Source: VGRW01 sp041498295 (GTDB taxonomy: Bacteria > Myxococcota_A > UBA9160 > SZUA-336). From it: a stretch of 39,281 bases of DNA. Below, one piece after another: positions 8,359 through 16,396 of this stretch. Made by a program: the position numbers and the translations under genes. Location: contig JBGQIB010000023.1 in the NCBI GenBank assembly GCA_041498295.1, positions 1-39,281 on the forward strand. The letters run 5' to 3'. Below the pieces are notes generated by a model. That model did no database searches. It worked only from the letters and a program-made list of their open reading frames with translations, and was not told the DNA's origin. Position 1 is the stretch's first letter. The number at the start of each line of letters is the position of its first letter.

Positions 8359-8446
8359 GTTCGCCTTCGGCTCACTGCGCGCTTCGCTTGCAGGCGCGCC
8401 TCGGGGCGGCCCTCGGCGCGCCGGGACTTCGTTCGCACGCTGACGC
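8359..8446. repeat. Diverged solitary copy of the 35.6-kb repeat family
   Basis: This gap shares CTCACTGCGCGC (8371-8382), CGCTTGC and CTCGGGGCGGCCCTC (8400-8414), in the same order and with similar spacing, with the reverse complement of the 86-bp unit repeated at 35579-35811. It is therefore a dispersed intergenic repeat rather than chance GC-rich sequence. It lies upstream of the luciferase-like gene and just after the DsbA-family stop. Confidence 0.6.
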
Positions 8447-9064
8447 TCACGCTCGCGCCTCGAGCGCGCGGCGGACCCAGCGGCGATACACCTCGAGCGG
8501 CTGCGCGCCGCTGATCGCGACGTCGTTGCCGACCATGCGGACCGCGGGCACGCCGCTGACGCCGAGCTCGACGGCTTGGTCGTGCTCCTCGGTCACGCAG
8601 CGCAAGAGCTCCGGGTCGGCCGCGCGCGCGAGCTCCGCGCCGGGCAGCTCGGCCTCGCTCCAGAGCGCGGCCAGAGTGCGGGCGTTCGAGATGTCACGGC
8701 TCTCGACGAAGTACGCGTGCAGGAGCGCGCGGTGCATGCGCTGGAACGGGTCGGGTCCGAGCGTCGCCGCCGCCTTCGCGACCAAGTGCGCGGGCACGCT
8801 GTGAGAAGGCGGTCCCTCGTCGCTGGCCCAGGCGCGGAACTCGGCAGCGGGCTCCTCTTCGGCCGCGCGCTGCCACAGTTCGGTGTAGCGGCGGAACTTC
8901 GCCAGATCGCGTCCCGGCGCCGGCTCGGGGCGCAGGAGGAAGCTCCGCCAGCGCAGCTCCACGTCGGCGCCGAACTCGTCCTCGATCCGGTGCAGGCGCG
9001 TCGCCGCGACGTTGCACCAGGGACAGAGATAGTCGGACCAAACGTCGAGCGCGATCCGAATCAA
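8447..9064 (-). CDS. DsbA-family (FrnE-like) thioredoxin-fold oxidoreductase
   Basis: A 205-residue protein with a thioredoxin fold and a CPWC redox pair at residues 14-17 (VWSDYLCPWC). A helical insertion follows, then the cis-Pro region GVSGVPAVRMVGNDVAISGAQP. No signal peptide is seen, so it is probably cytoplasmic like FrnE and 2-hydroxychromene-2-carboxylate isomerase relatives, acting as a thiol-disulfide oxidoreductase or glutathione-linked isomerase. I infer a TTG start at 9064: it follows GGGGAAG and lies one base past the stop of the EthD gene. No ATG or GTG gives a sensible N-terminus, since the next in-frame upstream starts add over 100 non-family residues. Confidence 0.85.
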   Translation of the reverse strand: MIRIALDVWSDYLCPWCNVAATRLHRIEDEFGADVELRWRSFLLRPEPAPGRDLAKFRRYTELWQRAAEEEPAAEFRAWASDEGPPSHSVPAHLVAKAAATLGPDPFQRMHRALLHAYFVESRDISNARTLAALWSEAELPGAELARAADPELLRCVTEEHDQAVELGVSGVPAVRMVGNDVAISGAQPLEVYRRWVRRALEARA

Positions 9065-9065
9065 C

Positions 9066-9440
9066 TCACTTCCCCGGAATGATCTCTCGCTCGCGCGCCC
9101 AGAAGAGCGGCGAGTTCGCGAGGTCGATGAACTTTCGCTCGTCCTCGAGCAGGATGCGACCCGCCTCCGTGCCCGCGGGGCTCGCCAGCGCCGCGGCGAT
9201 GTCCGCTTCGTCCTTCCACCACAGCTCCGCGACACCGTCGTATCCCGCCGGCCCGCCGCGCGTCGCGCGCAGCGTGTCCGCGGCGTCGCCGAGCAGTGTA
9301 TGGGTCTGGACGTACCGCTGGATGCGCAGCGCGGCGGCCTGCTTCCGGACGAGCGGCCCGTGCGTCTCGAACCAGTACGCCTGGAACTGCTCACGCGACA
9401 GCTTGGGCAGACGGCGCAGGCAGAAGCTGAGCTTGACCAT
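9066..9440 (-). CDS. EthD-domain protein
   Basis: A 124-residue protein of the dimeric alpha/beta-barrel EthD family. It starts MVKLSFCLRRLPKLSREQFQAYW and continues with ETHGPLVRK and ELWWKDEADIAAALASPAG, matching the family's strand-helix-strand pattern. EthD relatives act in ether or aromatic compound breakdown or as small isomerases or cyclases; the exact reaction is not known here. I chose the ATG at 9440 because homology starts there and the upstream residues are antisense-like. It lies 22 bp after pilT and one base before the DsbA-family start, so the three may be co-transcribed. Confidence 0.85.
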   Translation of the reverse strand: MVKLSFCLRRLPKLSREQFQAYWFETHGPLVRKQAAALRIQRYVQTHTLLGDAADTLRATRGGPAGYDGVAELWWKDEADIAAALASPAGTEAGRILLEDERKFIDLANSPLFWAREREIIPGK

Positions 9441-9462
9441 GCCCGCGAGCGTATCAGCTCGG

Positions 9463-10527
9463 CTATTCCTTGGGGAGCAGGGGCTCGAAGCGCGGCTTGT
9501 CGGTCGCTTTCGCGTACGCATCGTGCGGGTCGATGCGCTTGGCCGAGACGAGCTCGAACAGCGCGTCGTCCATCAGCTGCATCCCGTCGGCTTTGCCCTG
9601 TTGAATGAACGAGCCGAGCATGCCGAAGTTCGCCTCGCGGATGATGTTCGGCAGCGCCTTCGTCTTCAGCAGGATCTCGTTCGCGGCGACCCGGCCCTTG
9701 CCGTCCGAGGTCGGCAGCAGGAGCTGGGCGACGACGCCGGCGAGTGACTCGGCGAGCGAGAGGCGCACTTGCGGCTGCTCGTCGGACGGGAACGTGTCGA
9801 TGATCCGGTCGATGGTCTTGGGCGCGCTGTTGGTGTGCAGCGTGCCGAACACGAGCATGCCCATCTCGGCCGCGGTCAGCGCGAGCGAGATCGTCTCGTA
9901 GTCGCGCATCTCGCCGACCAGCACGACGTCGGCGTCCTGGCGGATCGCGGCGCGCAGACCCGGCCCGAAGCCCTTCGTGTGGGAGCCGACCTCGCGGTGC
10001 GAGAGCACGCTCTTCTTGTTCTCGTGCACGAACTCGATCGGATCCTCGAGCGTGAGGATGTGCTTCGAGTAAGTGCGGTTGATCTTGTCGACGATTCCGG
10101 CGAGCGTTGTCGACTTACCCGAGCCGGTGGGGCCGGTGACGACGACGAGTCCTTTGCGCAGGTGAACGAGATCTTCGATGGACTTCGGCAGCGCGAGCTC
10201 TTCCAGCGGTACGATCTTCTCGGGAATCATGCGCAGCACCGCGCCCGCGCCGTGCTCCTGCACGAAGAAGTTCGCGCGGAAGCGCGCCACGCCCTCGAGC
10301 CCGTAGGCGAAGTCGAGGTCGTGTTTCTCGTCGTACGTGCGCCACTGCGACTCACTCGCGATCTCGCGCAGCAGCTTGCGCAGTGCGTCGTCGCCGAGGC
10401 GCGCTTGGCCCTCGACCGCGCGCAGCTCGCCGTTCACGCGGACGCGCGGTTCGAGCCCGGCCGCGAGATGCAGGTCGGAACCTTTGTGCTGCTTCAGGTA
10501 GCGGAGGAGCTCGTCGATTTGCGCCAC
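9463..10527 (-). CDS. pilT: Type IV pilus retraction ATPase PilT
   Basis: A 354-residue hexameric ATPase of normal PilT length. It has the N-terminal SDLHL motif, Walker A GPTGSGKST (132-140), the Asp box region HILTLEDPIEFVH, Walker B DADVVLVGEMRD, and the His box LVFGTLHTNSAPKTIDRIID. PilT powers pilus depolymerisation for twitching motility and DNA uptake at the inner membrane base. It starts 13 bp after the second PilT-type gene on the same strand, a typical pilT/pilU-like pair, although the order and domain make-up differ from the Pseudomonas pair. Other pilus genes are not in the window. Confidence 0.95.
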   Translation of the reverse strand: MAQIDELLRYLKQHKGSDLHLAAGLEPRVRVNGELRAVEGQARLGDDALRKLLREIASESQWRTYDEKHDLDFAYGLEGVARFRANFFVQEHGAGAVLRMIPEKIVPLEELALPKSIEDLVHLRKGLVVVTGPTGSGKSTTLAGIVDKINRTYSKHILTLEDPIEFVHENKKSVLSHREVGSHTKGFGPGLRAAIRQDADVVLVGEMRDYETISLALTAAEMGMLVFGTLHTNSAPKTIDRIIDTFPSDEQPQVRLSLAESLAGVVAQLLLPTSDGKGRVAANEILLKTKALPNIIREANFGMLGSFIQQGKADGMQLMDDALFELVSAKRIDPHDAYAKATDKPRFEPLLPKE

Positions 10528-10540
10528 GTCGTCCTCCCGC

Positions 10541-12031
10541 TCACTTCCCCGGCGGGATCGACTTCGGATCCTCGGCGTGGAGGAGCGCGTCCTCGCGCTT
10601 CACGGTCCCCGACTTCACGAGCTGAGCGAGCGAACCGTCGAGCAGACACATCCCGAGCGCCGCGCTCGTCTGCATGGTCGAGCGGATCTGGATCGTCTTC
10701 TCTTCGCGGATCAAGTTGCCGACGGGCCGATTCACGACCAAGATCTCGATCGCCGCCACCATACCGCGCGCGTCGGCGCGCGGCAGCAGCCGCTGCGAGA
10801 TCACGACGCGCAGTGACTCGGAGAGCATCGAACGCACCTGAGTCTGCTGGTCGGGCGGGAACGATCCGATGATGCGGTTCACGGTGCGCACCGCGTTGTC
10901 GGTGTGCAGCGTCGCGAGCACCAAGTGACCCGTCTCCGCGGCGGTCATCGCGAGCGAGATCGTCTCGCTGTCGCGCAGCTCGCCGATCACGATCACGTCG
11001 GGATCCTCTCGCAGCGCCGCGCGCAGCGCGCGCGCGAAGGACTCGGTGTGCCGCTTCACGTTGCGCTGATTCACGACGCAGCGCTTCGACGGATGCAAGT
11101 ATTCGATCGGGTCCTCGATCGTGAGGATGTGCTCGGCGCGCTCCTCGTTGATCAGGTTCACGAGCGCCGCCATCGTCGACGACTTGCCGCAAGCCGACGG
11201 GCCGGTGATCAGCACCAGGCCCTGGTGGAAGTTCGTAAACTTCGCGAGTGAGTTCGGAAGACCGAGGTCGCCGAGCGTCGGCGGTTGCAGCGAGATGCGG
11301 CGAAAATTCGCGTCCGTCCCGCGCAGCTGGCGATAGACGTTGCCGCGGAAGCGCGCGAGACCCTTCACCGTGTAACTGAAGTCGATCTCGCCGTCCTCCT
11401 CGAGCAGCGCGCGCTCTTCTTCGTTGAGCGCCGAGAGGATCAGCTTCTCCGCGACCGGCGGCGACAGCTTCGAGTCCGGCACCTCGACGAGCGCCCCGCG
11501 GATGCGCAGGCGCAGGTTCGAGCCGCTGTGCAAATGGATGTCGCTCGCGCCCTGACTCGCCGCGTCGACGAGCAGCGCGTCCAATCCGCGGTCGAGGCCG
11601 ATCTTCGCAACCGCGCCCGCTGCCGCCGCCACGGACACGGGTCGTGACTTCGCCGCGGGCGCGGGCTTTGGCTTCGGCGTCGGCCGGGCTTCGCGCGCGA
11701 GCGCCGCGGCGGCGCCTCGGTCGCTTTCGGCGCCGACCTCGATCGGCGTCGGCTTCGCGATCGGCGGCGTCGCCGGCGCGCCCTCGGCCTTCTTTTCGCG
11801 CGCGCGCGCGATCACGCTGCGCTGCATCTCGAGGGCCCTGGCGAGCGTCGCCCCGTCCATGAAGCCCATCGCGACCAGCACTTCGCCCAGGTTCCGGGTG
11901 TTGCCGAGGCGCGCCTGCTCGCGCGTCGCCTGTGCCAGTTGCTCCATCGTGATCATCTTCGACGCGACCGCGACACGGCCGAGAAGCGCGTCGGCGTGCG
12001 ACGGAGGGGGCGGATTCGCAGGGGTCGACAT
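10541..12031 (-). CDS. PilT/PilU-like ATPase with N-terminal MshE-like domain
   Basis: A 496-residue protein. Residues about 15-75 resemble the MshEN/GspE N-terminal domain, which binds cyclic di-GMP in some secretion ATPases. A Pro/Ala/Lys-rich linker (80-135) follows, then a full PilT-type ATPase (145-496): ASDIHLHSGS, Walker A GPSACGKSS (277-285), EDPIEYL, Walker B DPDVIVIGELRDSETI, and the His box HLVLATLHTDNAV. The P-loop departs from the usual GPTGSGKST, with Ser-Ala-Cys in place of Thr-Gly-Ser, but keeps the essential Gly-Lys-Ser. I chose the ATG at 12031 (MSTPANPPPPSH); upstream codons look antisense. It is probably an accessory retraction motor working with PilT, possibly tuned by cyclic di-GMP (inference). 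Confidence 0.88.
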   Translation of the reverse strand: MSTPANPPPPSHADALLGRVAVASKMITMEQLAQATREQARLGNTRNLGEVLVAMGFMDGATLARALEMQRSVIARAREKKAEGAPATPPIAKPTPIEVGAESDRGAAAALAREARPTPKPKPAPAAKSRPVSVAAAAGAVAKIGLDRGLDALLVDAASQGASDIHLHSGSNLRLRIRGALVEVPDSKLSPPVAEKLILSALNEEERALLEEDGEIDFSYTVKGLARFRGNVYRQLRGTDANFRRISLQPPTLGDLGLPNSLAKFTNFHQGLVLITGPSACGKSSTMAALVNLINEERAEHILTIEDPIEYLHPSKRCVVNQRNVKRHTESFARALRAALREDPDVIVIGELRDSETISLAMTAAETGHLVLATLHTDNAVRTVNRIIGSFPPDQQTQVRSMLSESLRVVISQRLLPRADARGMVAAIEILVVNRPVGNLIREEKTIQIRSTMQTSAALGMCLLDGSLAQLVKSGTVKREDALLHAEDPKSIPPGK

Positions 12032-12176
12032 GGGTCCCCGCGCTATCGGCAGCCGTCGGGCCCGCTTTGAGGCGGCGACCGGCAAGTGACCGGCAAGCAA
12101 GCGGCAACTCCGGCGCGGAGTCGGTCGACGAGCGCAAGGAGGCGCCTCGATTTTTGCGAGCGACCGTCACTTCCGA

Positions 12177-12206
12177 TTGTTCGCGGGCACTCCAATGAGG
12201 TAGGCT
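12177..12206 (+). promoter_or_regulatory. Possible promoter of the PEP-CTERM lectin gene
   Basis: TTGTTC (12177-12182) and TAGGCT (12201-12206) are 18 bp apart and precede a GGAGGG ribosome site (12217-12222) and the ATG at 12231. Both boxes match the sigma70 consensus only weakly. The rest of the 199-bp gap between the divergent pil and lectin genes shows nothing recognisable. Confidence 0.3.
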
Positions 12207-12230
12207 GTGAGCGTTCGGAGGGAATTGGCG

Positions 12231-12947
12231 ATGCGGCTGCGGGCCCGGTTGAGTATGTCGGTGTCGTTGGGTGCAGTGGTATCCGCGCTGTTGCTCGCCG
12301 CGTCGTCCGCGCGCGCCGTCCCACTGGCGGCGGGCCTCGAGGGGTCCTGCTCGTTCAGCGACTGCGACATCGCCTACTGGAATCCCGGCGCCGGCGGCAA
12401 TGGTCACTACTACGCCTTCGTTCCAGCAGGGGCGACGCCGGCGACTTGGACCGAAGCGCGCGATGCGGCGGCCGGCGCGACGCTCGGGGCAGGGACCGTC
12501 GGCCATCTCGCGAGCGTGGCCGACGCGGCTGAGAACGCCTTCATCATGAACGAGGTGCTGCCGCTCGGTACCTCGCTGCAGAAGCGCCTGGTCTGGCTGG
12601 GCGGCTTTCAGAACGATACCCCGGTGAAGTCACTTCCACCGGACGCGGGTTGGCAGTGGATCACGCCCGAGTCGTGGAACTACGCGCACTGGGCCTCGGG
12701 CGAGCCGAACGACGAGACCCCGACGCACAGCGGCGATGAGCGCTATCTGACGATGTGGGTGCACTTCATCGTCGCCGGCGTCGACAACCGCGGCACCTGG
12801 AACGACGAGAACCTCGAATCGCAGTCGCAGGCGCCGAACCTGGGCTTCATCGTCGAGTACGAAGCGAAGGCGGTCCCGGAGCCCGCGGCCGCGCTGCTCG
12901 CTCTCCTGGGCGGCGCCGCGCTGCTCGCGCGCCGCACGCGCCGCTGA
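12231..12947 (+). CDS. PEP-CTERM sorted C-type lectin domain protein
   Basis: A 238-residue secreted protein. It has a signal peptide (residues 1-28, ending SSARA), then a C-type lectin-like domain with TWTEARDAA, HLASVADAAENAFI, VWLGGFQND, WQWITPESWNYAHWASGEPND and the WND motif in GTWNDENLE. The EPN triplet is the mannose-type Ca2+ and sugar signature. The C-terminus is a sorting signal: VPEP, a hydrophobic helix and a basic tail (ARRTRR), as recognised by exosortase and associated with exopolysaccharide producers. I chose the ATG at 12231 because GGAGGG lies 8 nt upstream; a GTG at 12207 is in frame but less likely. No exosortase gene is in the window. Confidence 0.9.
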   Translation: MRLRARLSMSVSLGAVVSALLLAASSARAVPLAAGLEGSCSFSDCDIAYWNPGAGGNGHYYAFVPAGATPATWTEARDAAAGATLGAGTVGHLASVADAAENAFIMNEVLPLGTSLQKRLVWLGGFQNDTPVKSLPPDAGWQWITPESWNYAHWASGEPNDETPTHSGDERYLTMWVHFIVAGVDNRGTWNDENLESQSQAPNLGFIVEYEAKAVPEPAAALLALLGGAALLARRTRR

Positions 12948-12984
12948 ACGGCGAGACGCACTCCGACTCTCTACGCTTCTGGCC

Positions 12985-14256
12985 GTGAAACGGGTCGTGA
13001 TCGTCGGCGGAGGCTTTGCCGGGCTGAACGCGGCACTCGGTCTGGGCGCCGAGCCCAAGGTCGAAGTGACCTTGCTCGACCGTCGCAACCACCATCTGTT
13101 TCAGCCGCTCCTCTATCAGGTCGCGACCGCGGGCCTCAGCCCCGCAGACATCGCGACACCGATTCGCAGCGTGCTCTCGCGCTTCCCGAACACCCGTGTG
13201 TTGCGCAGCGAAGTGGAGGACGTCGACCTCGCGGGGCGCAAGCTCGCGACCGACGCGGGCTCGATCGAATACGACTATCTCGTGCTCGCGTGCGGCTCAC
13301 GGCACGCCTACTTCGGTCACGAGGAGTGGGAGCCGTTCGCGCCCGGCCTGAAGACGATCGAGCAGGCGACGGAGATCCGGCGGCGCGTGCTCGACGCGTT
13401 CGAAGAGGCCGAGAAGGAGACGGACCGCTTGAGACAGCGCGCCCTGCTCACGTTCGCGATCGTCGGCGGCGGGCCGACGGGTGTCGAGCTCGCGGGCGCG
13501 ATCGGCGAAATGAGTCGCTTCACGTTGGCGCGCGACTTCCGGCGCATCGATCCGAAGCTCGCGCGCATCATCCTGATCGAGGCTGCGCCGCGCATCCTGC
13601 CGGCGTTCGATCCCGAGCTCGCGAGCCGCGCCGTGCGCGATCTCGAGACGCTCGGCGTCCAGGTGTGGACCTCGAGCGCGGTCACGAAAATCGACGTGCG
13701 CGGGCTCGAGGTCGGCGCGGAGCGCATCGAGGCCTACACCGTTCTGTGGGCGGCCGGAGTGCGCGCCGAGGATCTCAGCCGCAAGCTCGGCGTCGCGCTA
13801 GCGAACGGCGGCCGCGTCCCCGTGACTGCCGGTCTCTCGCTCGTCGATCACCCGGAGGTGTTCGTCGCGGGTGACCAAGCGCAGGTCAGGGACGCGGCGG
13901 GTCGCGATCTGCCCGCGCTAGCCCCCGTCGCGCTGCAGCAAGGACGCTTCGTTGCGCGCCAGATTCGCGGCGAGCTGCGCGGGCAGGCGCGCCAGTCGTT
14001 CCGCTACGTCGACCGCGGAGCGCTCGCGACCATCGGCCGCAGCCGCGCCGTCGGCGAGATTTGGGGCTGGCGCGTGCACGGGACGCTCGCGTGGGCGGTC
14101 TGGCTGTTCGTGCACATCTACTACTTGGTGGGCTTCCGCAATCGCGCGCTGGTCGTGTTCCAGTGGGCATGGTCTTACTTCCGCTTCCGGCGCGGAGCGC
14201 GCCTGATCGTCGGCAAGGAGTGGCGCTTCTACGGCGACGAGCACAAGCTCAAGTGA
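12985..14256 (+). CDS. ndh: Type II NADH dehydrogenase (NDH-2)
   Basis: A 423-residue flavoprotein that would oxidise NADH and reduce quinone without pumping protons. It has the FAD-binding GGGFAGL near the N-terminus, the NDH-2 segment LDRRNHHLFQPLLYQVATAGLSP, a second dinucleotide fold GGGPTGVELAG (161-171), the FAD-contact segment VFVAGDQAQV, and a C-terminal amphipathic/hydrophobic membrane anchor (about 350-410) with AWAVWLFVHIYYLVGFRNR. It starts with GTG, 37 bp after the lectin gene. Its stop overlaps the stop of the convergent MTHFR-like gene by 8 bp. Confidence 0.93.
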   Translation: MKRVVIVGGGFAGLNAALGLGAEPKVEVTLLDRRNHHLFQPLLYQVATAGLSPADIATPIRSVLSRFPNTRVLRSEVEDVDLAGRKLATDAGSIEYDYLVLACGSRHAYFGHEEWEPFAPGLKTIEQATEIRRRVLDAFEEAEKETDRLRQRALLTFAIVGGGPTGVELAGAIGEMSRFTLARDFRRIDPKLARIILIEAAPRILPAFDPELASRAVRDLETLGVQVWTSSAVTKIDVRGLEVGAERIEAYTVLWAAGVRAEDLSRKLGVALANGGRVPVTAGLSLVDHPEVFVAGDQAQVRDAAGRDLPALAPVALQQGRFVARQIRGELRGQARQSFRYVDRGALATIGRSRAVGEIWGWRVHGTLAWAVWLFVHIYYLVGFRNRALVVFQWAWSYFRFRRGARLIVGKEWRFYGDEHKLK

Positions 14257-15043
14257 CGGAAGCGCCGAGCGCGGAGGCGATCCGGTCACCGAAGAGCTTC
14301 GGCGGATCCGCTTCCTGCGTCATCACGGCGAGTGAGTCGGCCAAGCCTGAGCGAGTCACCTCGGCCACGAGCGAAGTGAACGCCTCCCAGCCCGCGGGCT
14401 CGCCTCCGTCCTCGAGGCGGCGCAGCAGCGAATCGGGCAGGGGAACGCGCAGCCGCTCGCCGAGTCTCTCGGCCGCGGCCGCCGAAAGCAGCGGGATCAA
14501 CATCGGGGCGATTCGCACCGACGGCGCGCGGGCGCGGATCGCCTCCGCGAACGGCGCGAGCGCGCTGGCCTCGAAGATCGGCTGCGTCTGTACGAACGCG
14601 GCGCCCGCCTCGAGCTTCGGCCAGAGGTTCGCGAGCACCCTCTCTCGCGGCCCGTAGGGGTTGAGCGCGACTCCGATGCGCGCGCCCGGGATCGCGGCCC
14701 GCACTCGAGTCACGAGCTCGGCCAGAGTCGGCGGCGGGACGGCCTCGGGCGGACCGGCTTCGCCGCGCACGAGTAGCGCGGCACGCAGGCCGCCGCGGGC
14801 CGCGCGCTCGATCTCGCGCTCCAGGTCGGCGCGGTCGCGGCCGCGGTTCACGAGATGCCAGACCGCGCGCAGTCCATGTCGCTCGAGCTCTACGGCCGCA
14901 TCGACGCTGCGCTGTCGATCCGGGCGCTGGATCACGTGCACCGCGTCGGCGCGCACGCCGAGCAGGCGCGCGCGCCGCAACAGCACCTCCGGACGCGCGT
15001 TGCGCGGCGGCGTGATCTCGAGCGCAATACCGATGCGTGTCAT
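14249..15043 (-). CDS. Methylenetetrahydrofolate reductase-like TIM-barrel protein
   Basis: A 264-residue protein that follows the MTHFR fold: ALEITPP near the N-terminus (MetF proteins have EFFPP), VIQRPDRQRSVDAAVELERHGLRAVWHLVNRGRDRADLEREIERAARGG (the MetF T-RD-N segment, altered), GVALNPYGP, and KLEAGAAFVQTQPIF (MetF: K..AGA.F..TQ..F). MetF reduces 5,10-methylene- to 5-methyl-tetrahydrofolate using FAD. Several conserved stretches are altered, and the protein is shorter than MetF (about 296), so it may be a divergent paralogue or methyl-branch partner. Its start overlaps the LysR stop by 4 bp (ATGA), showing translational coupling. Confidence 0.75.
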   Translation of the reverse strand: MTRIGIALEITPPRNARPEVLLRRARLLGVRADAVHVIQRPDRQRSVDAAVELERHGLRAVWHLVNRGRDRADLEREIERAARGGLRAALLVRGEAGPPEAVPPPTLAELVTRVRAAIPGARIGVALNPYGPRERVLANLWPKLEAGAAFVQTQPIFEASALAPFAEAIRARAPSVRIAPMLIPLLSAAAAERLGERLRVPLPDSLLRRLEDGGEPAGWEAFTSLVAEVTRSGLADSLAVMTQEADPPKLFGDRIASALGASVT

Positions 15044-15969
15044 CGCGCCTCCGCGAGATCCGCGACCAGCGCCTCGCGAAACGCGCGCAAGGTCTCACTG
15101 CGCCACGCGCCGGCCGGCTCCTCGAGCCAGACGGCGTCGAGGAGCGGGGGCCGTCCGCTGCGCGCCGCGTGCAGACGGCCTTCGTGAAGCAGCGGCTCGG
15201 CCAGCTCGCGCGGAAGCACCGCCGCGCCGGCGCCTGCGAGCACGAGCTCGAGCGCCATGTCGCTGCTGGCGGCGAACACACGCACGTCGGCGGCCATGCG
15301 CCGACGCGGGAAGTGGTGGCGCAGCCAGCGGCGGATGAGCGGGCTCGACTGGTAGTAGTCGACGTACGCGCCCCCCGAGAGTGACTCGGCGCGCGCGCGG
15401 CCGCGCGCGACCGGCCGGCCCGACACGAGCACGAGCTCTTGGCGGAACAGCAAGCTCGAGCGAACGCGCGCGAGCGCCGAGTGACTCGGTGCGAGCGCGA
15501 GCGTGAAGTCGAGGCGATTCGCGACGAGCTGCTCGCGCAGCTCAGCGTGTGCGCCGTAGAGCAGCTTCACCTGTGCATTCGGATGCGCCGCGGCGAAGCG
15601 CGCGAGGGAGCCCGCGATCCGCGCGCGCGACGCGCCGAGATACAGCCCGAGCCTCACGAGCCCGCGCACCGCGCGCTCCTCGTTCACCACGAGTTCGAGC
15701 GCGCTCGCGAGCTCGGCGTGCAGGCGGCCGAAGCGGCGCGCGAGCGTGCGGCCCTCGGCGGTGAGTACCAGCTGCCGGCCGACGCGGTCGAAGAGGCGCA
15801 CGCCGAGCGAGCCCTCGAGGCGGGACACGCTCTGGCTCACAGCCGAACGCGTGAGCGCGAGCGTGCGCGCCGCCGGCGTGATGCCGCCGCGCTCCGCGAC
15901 CGCCAGGAAGGTGCGCAGTTTGTTCAGGTCCACGCTGTTCAGATTCACTGAACGAATCCGCCAGGACAT
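15040..15969 (-). CDS. LysR-family transcriptional regulator
   Basis: A 309-residue LysR-type regulator. The winged HTH lies at about 14-72 (LNKLRTFLAVAERGGITPAARTLALTRSAVSQSVSRLEGSLGVRLFDR) and a periplasmic-binding-like effector domain at about 95-300. It is transcribed away from folB and coupled to the MTHFR-like gene by a 4-bp overlap, so it may respond to a folate or methyl-group metabolite (inference). No ribosome site precedes the ATG at 15969. GTG codons a few residues inside (15948, 15933) are alternative starts. A CCTAGC-N8-GCTAGG inverted repeat in the gap to folB is a candidate operator. Confidence 0.92.
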   Translation of the reverse strand: MSWRIRSVNLNSVDLNKLRTFLAVAERGGITPAARTLALTRSAVSQSVSRLEGSLGVRLFDRVGRQLVLTAEGRTLARRFGRLHAELASALELVVNEERAVRGLVRLGLYLGASRARIAGSLARFAAAHPNAQVKLLYGAHAELREQLVANRLDFTLALAPSHSALARVRSSLLFRQELVLVSGRPVARGRARAESLSGGAYVDYYQSSPLIRRWLRHHFPRRRMAADVRVFAASSDMALELVLAGAGAAVLPRELAEPLLHEGRLHAARSGRPPLLDAVWLEEPAGAWRSETLRAFREALVADLAEAR

Positions 15970-15982
15970 TTAACAGGACTAA

Positions 15983-16002
15983 CCTAGCAGAGTCGGGCTA
16001 GG
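15983..16002. promoter_or_regulatory. Candidate LysR-type operator between lysR and folB
   Basis: A perfect inverted repeat with 6-bp arms (CCTAGC, GCTAGG) and an 8-bp spacer. It fills much of the 43-bp gap between the divergent LysR and folB genes. LysR regulators usually bind such dyads between themselves and a divergent target. The right arm also contributes to the AGGAT ribosome site of folB. Confidence 0.4.
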
Positions 16003-16012
16003 ATCTGCGCCC

Positions 16013-16387
16013 ATGAGCTTGTTGGAATTCAGAGGCGCGCGGCTCGCGGTTCGACTCGGCTGCGGCGCCGACGAGCGCGCGACCCCGCAGGCCGTAGATC
16101 TCGATGTCGCCGTTCGCTTCGCCGAGGTGCCCCCGGCGTGCGAGAGCGACAAGCTCGAGGACACCGTCTGCTACGCGGACCTGATCGCCGCGGCGCGCGC
16201 GCGCGTCGCGGGCCGAGAATTCCAGCTCGTCGAGCGCCTCGCGCACGAGCTGCTCGGCGTGATCCGGCCCCTGGTGCCGCCCGGCGCGGAGCTCTGGCTG
16301 CGCGTCACCAAACTGCGTCCGCCGGTCCCGGACCTGGCGGGCGGCGTCGCCTTCTCGCTCGGCGATTTCGAGAGGACGCCCGGCTAG
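16013..16387 (+). CDS. folB: Dihydroneopterin aldolase-like protein FolB
   Basis: A 124-residue protein of FolB length. It matches the family at SDKLEDTVCYADLIAAARARVAGREFQLVERLAHELLGVI (E. coli FolB has SDDVADCLSYADI...ALVERVAEE) and in the Lys-containing strand RVTKLRPPVPDLAGGVAF, whose Lys corresponds to the catalytic base. It would convert 7,8-dihydroneopterin to 6-hydroxymethyl-dihydropterin plus glycolaldehyde in folate synthesis. It diverges from the LysR/MTHFR-like operon, so pterin and one-carbon genes sit together. A glutathione reductase-like gene follows 9 bp downstream, probably in the same transcript. Confidence 0.85.
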   Translation: MSLLEFRGARLAVRLGCGADERATPQAVDLDVAVRFAEVPPACESDKLEDTVCYADLIAAARARVAGREFQLVERLAHELLGVIRPLVPPGAELWLRVTKLRPPVPDLAGGVAFSLGDFERTPG

Positions 16388-16396
16388 AATCGCGCG

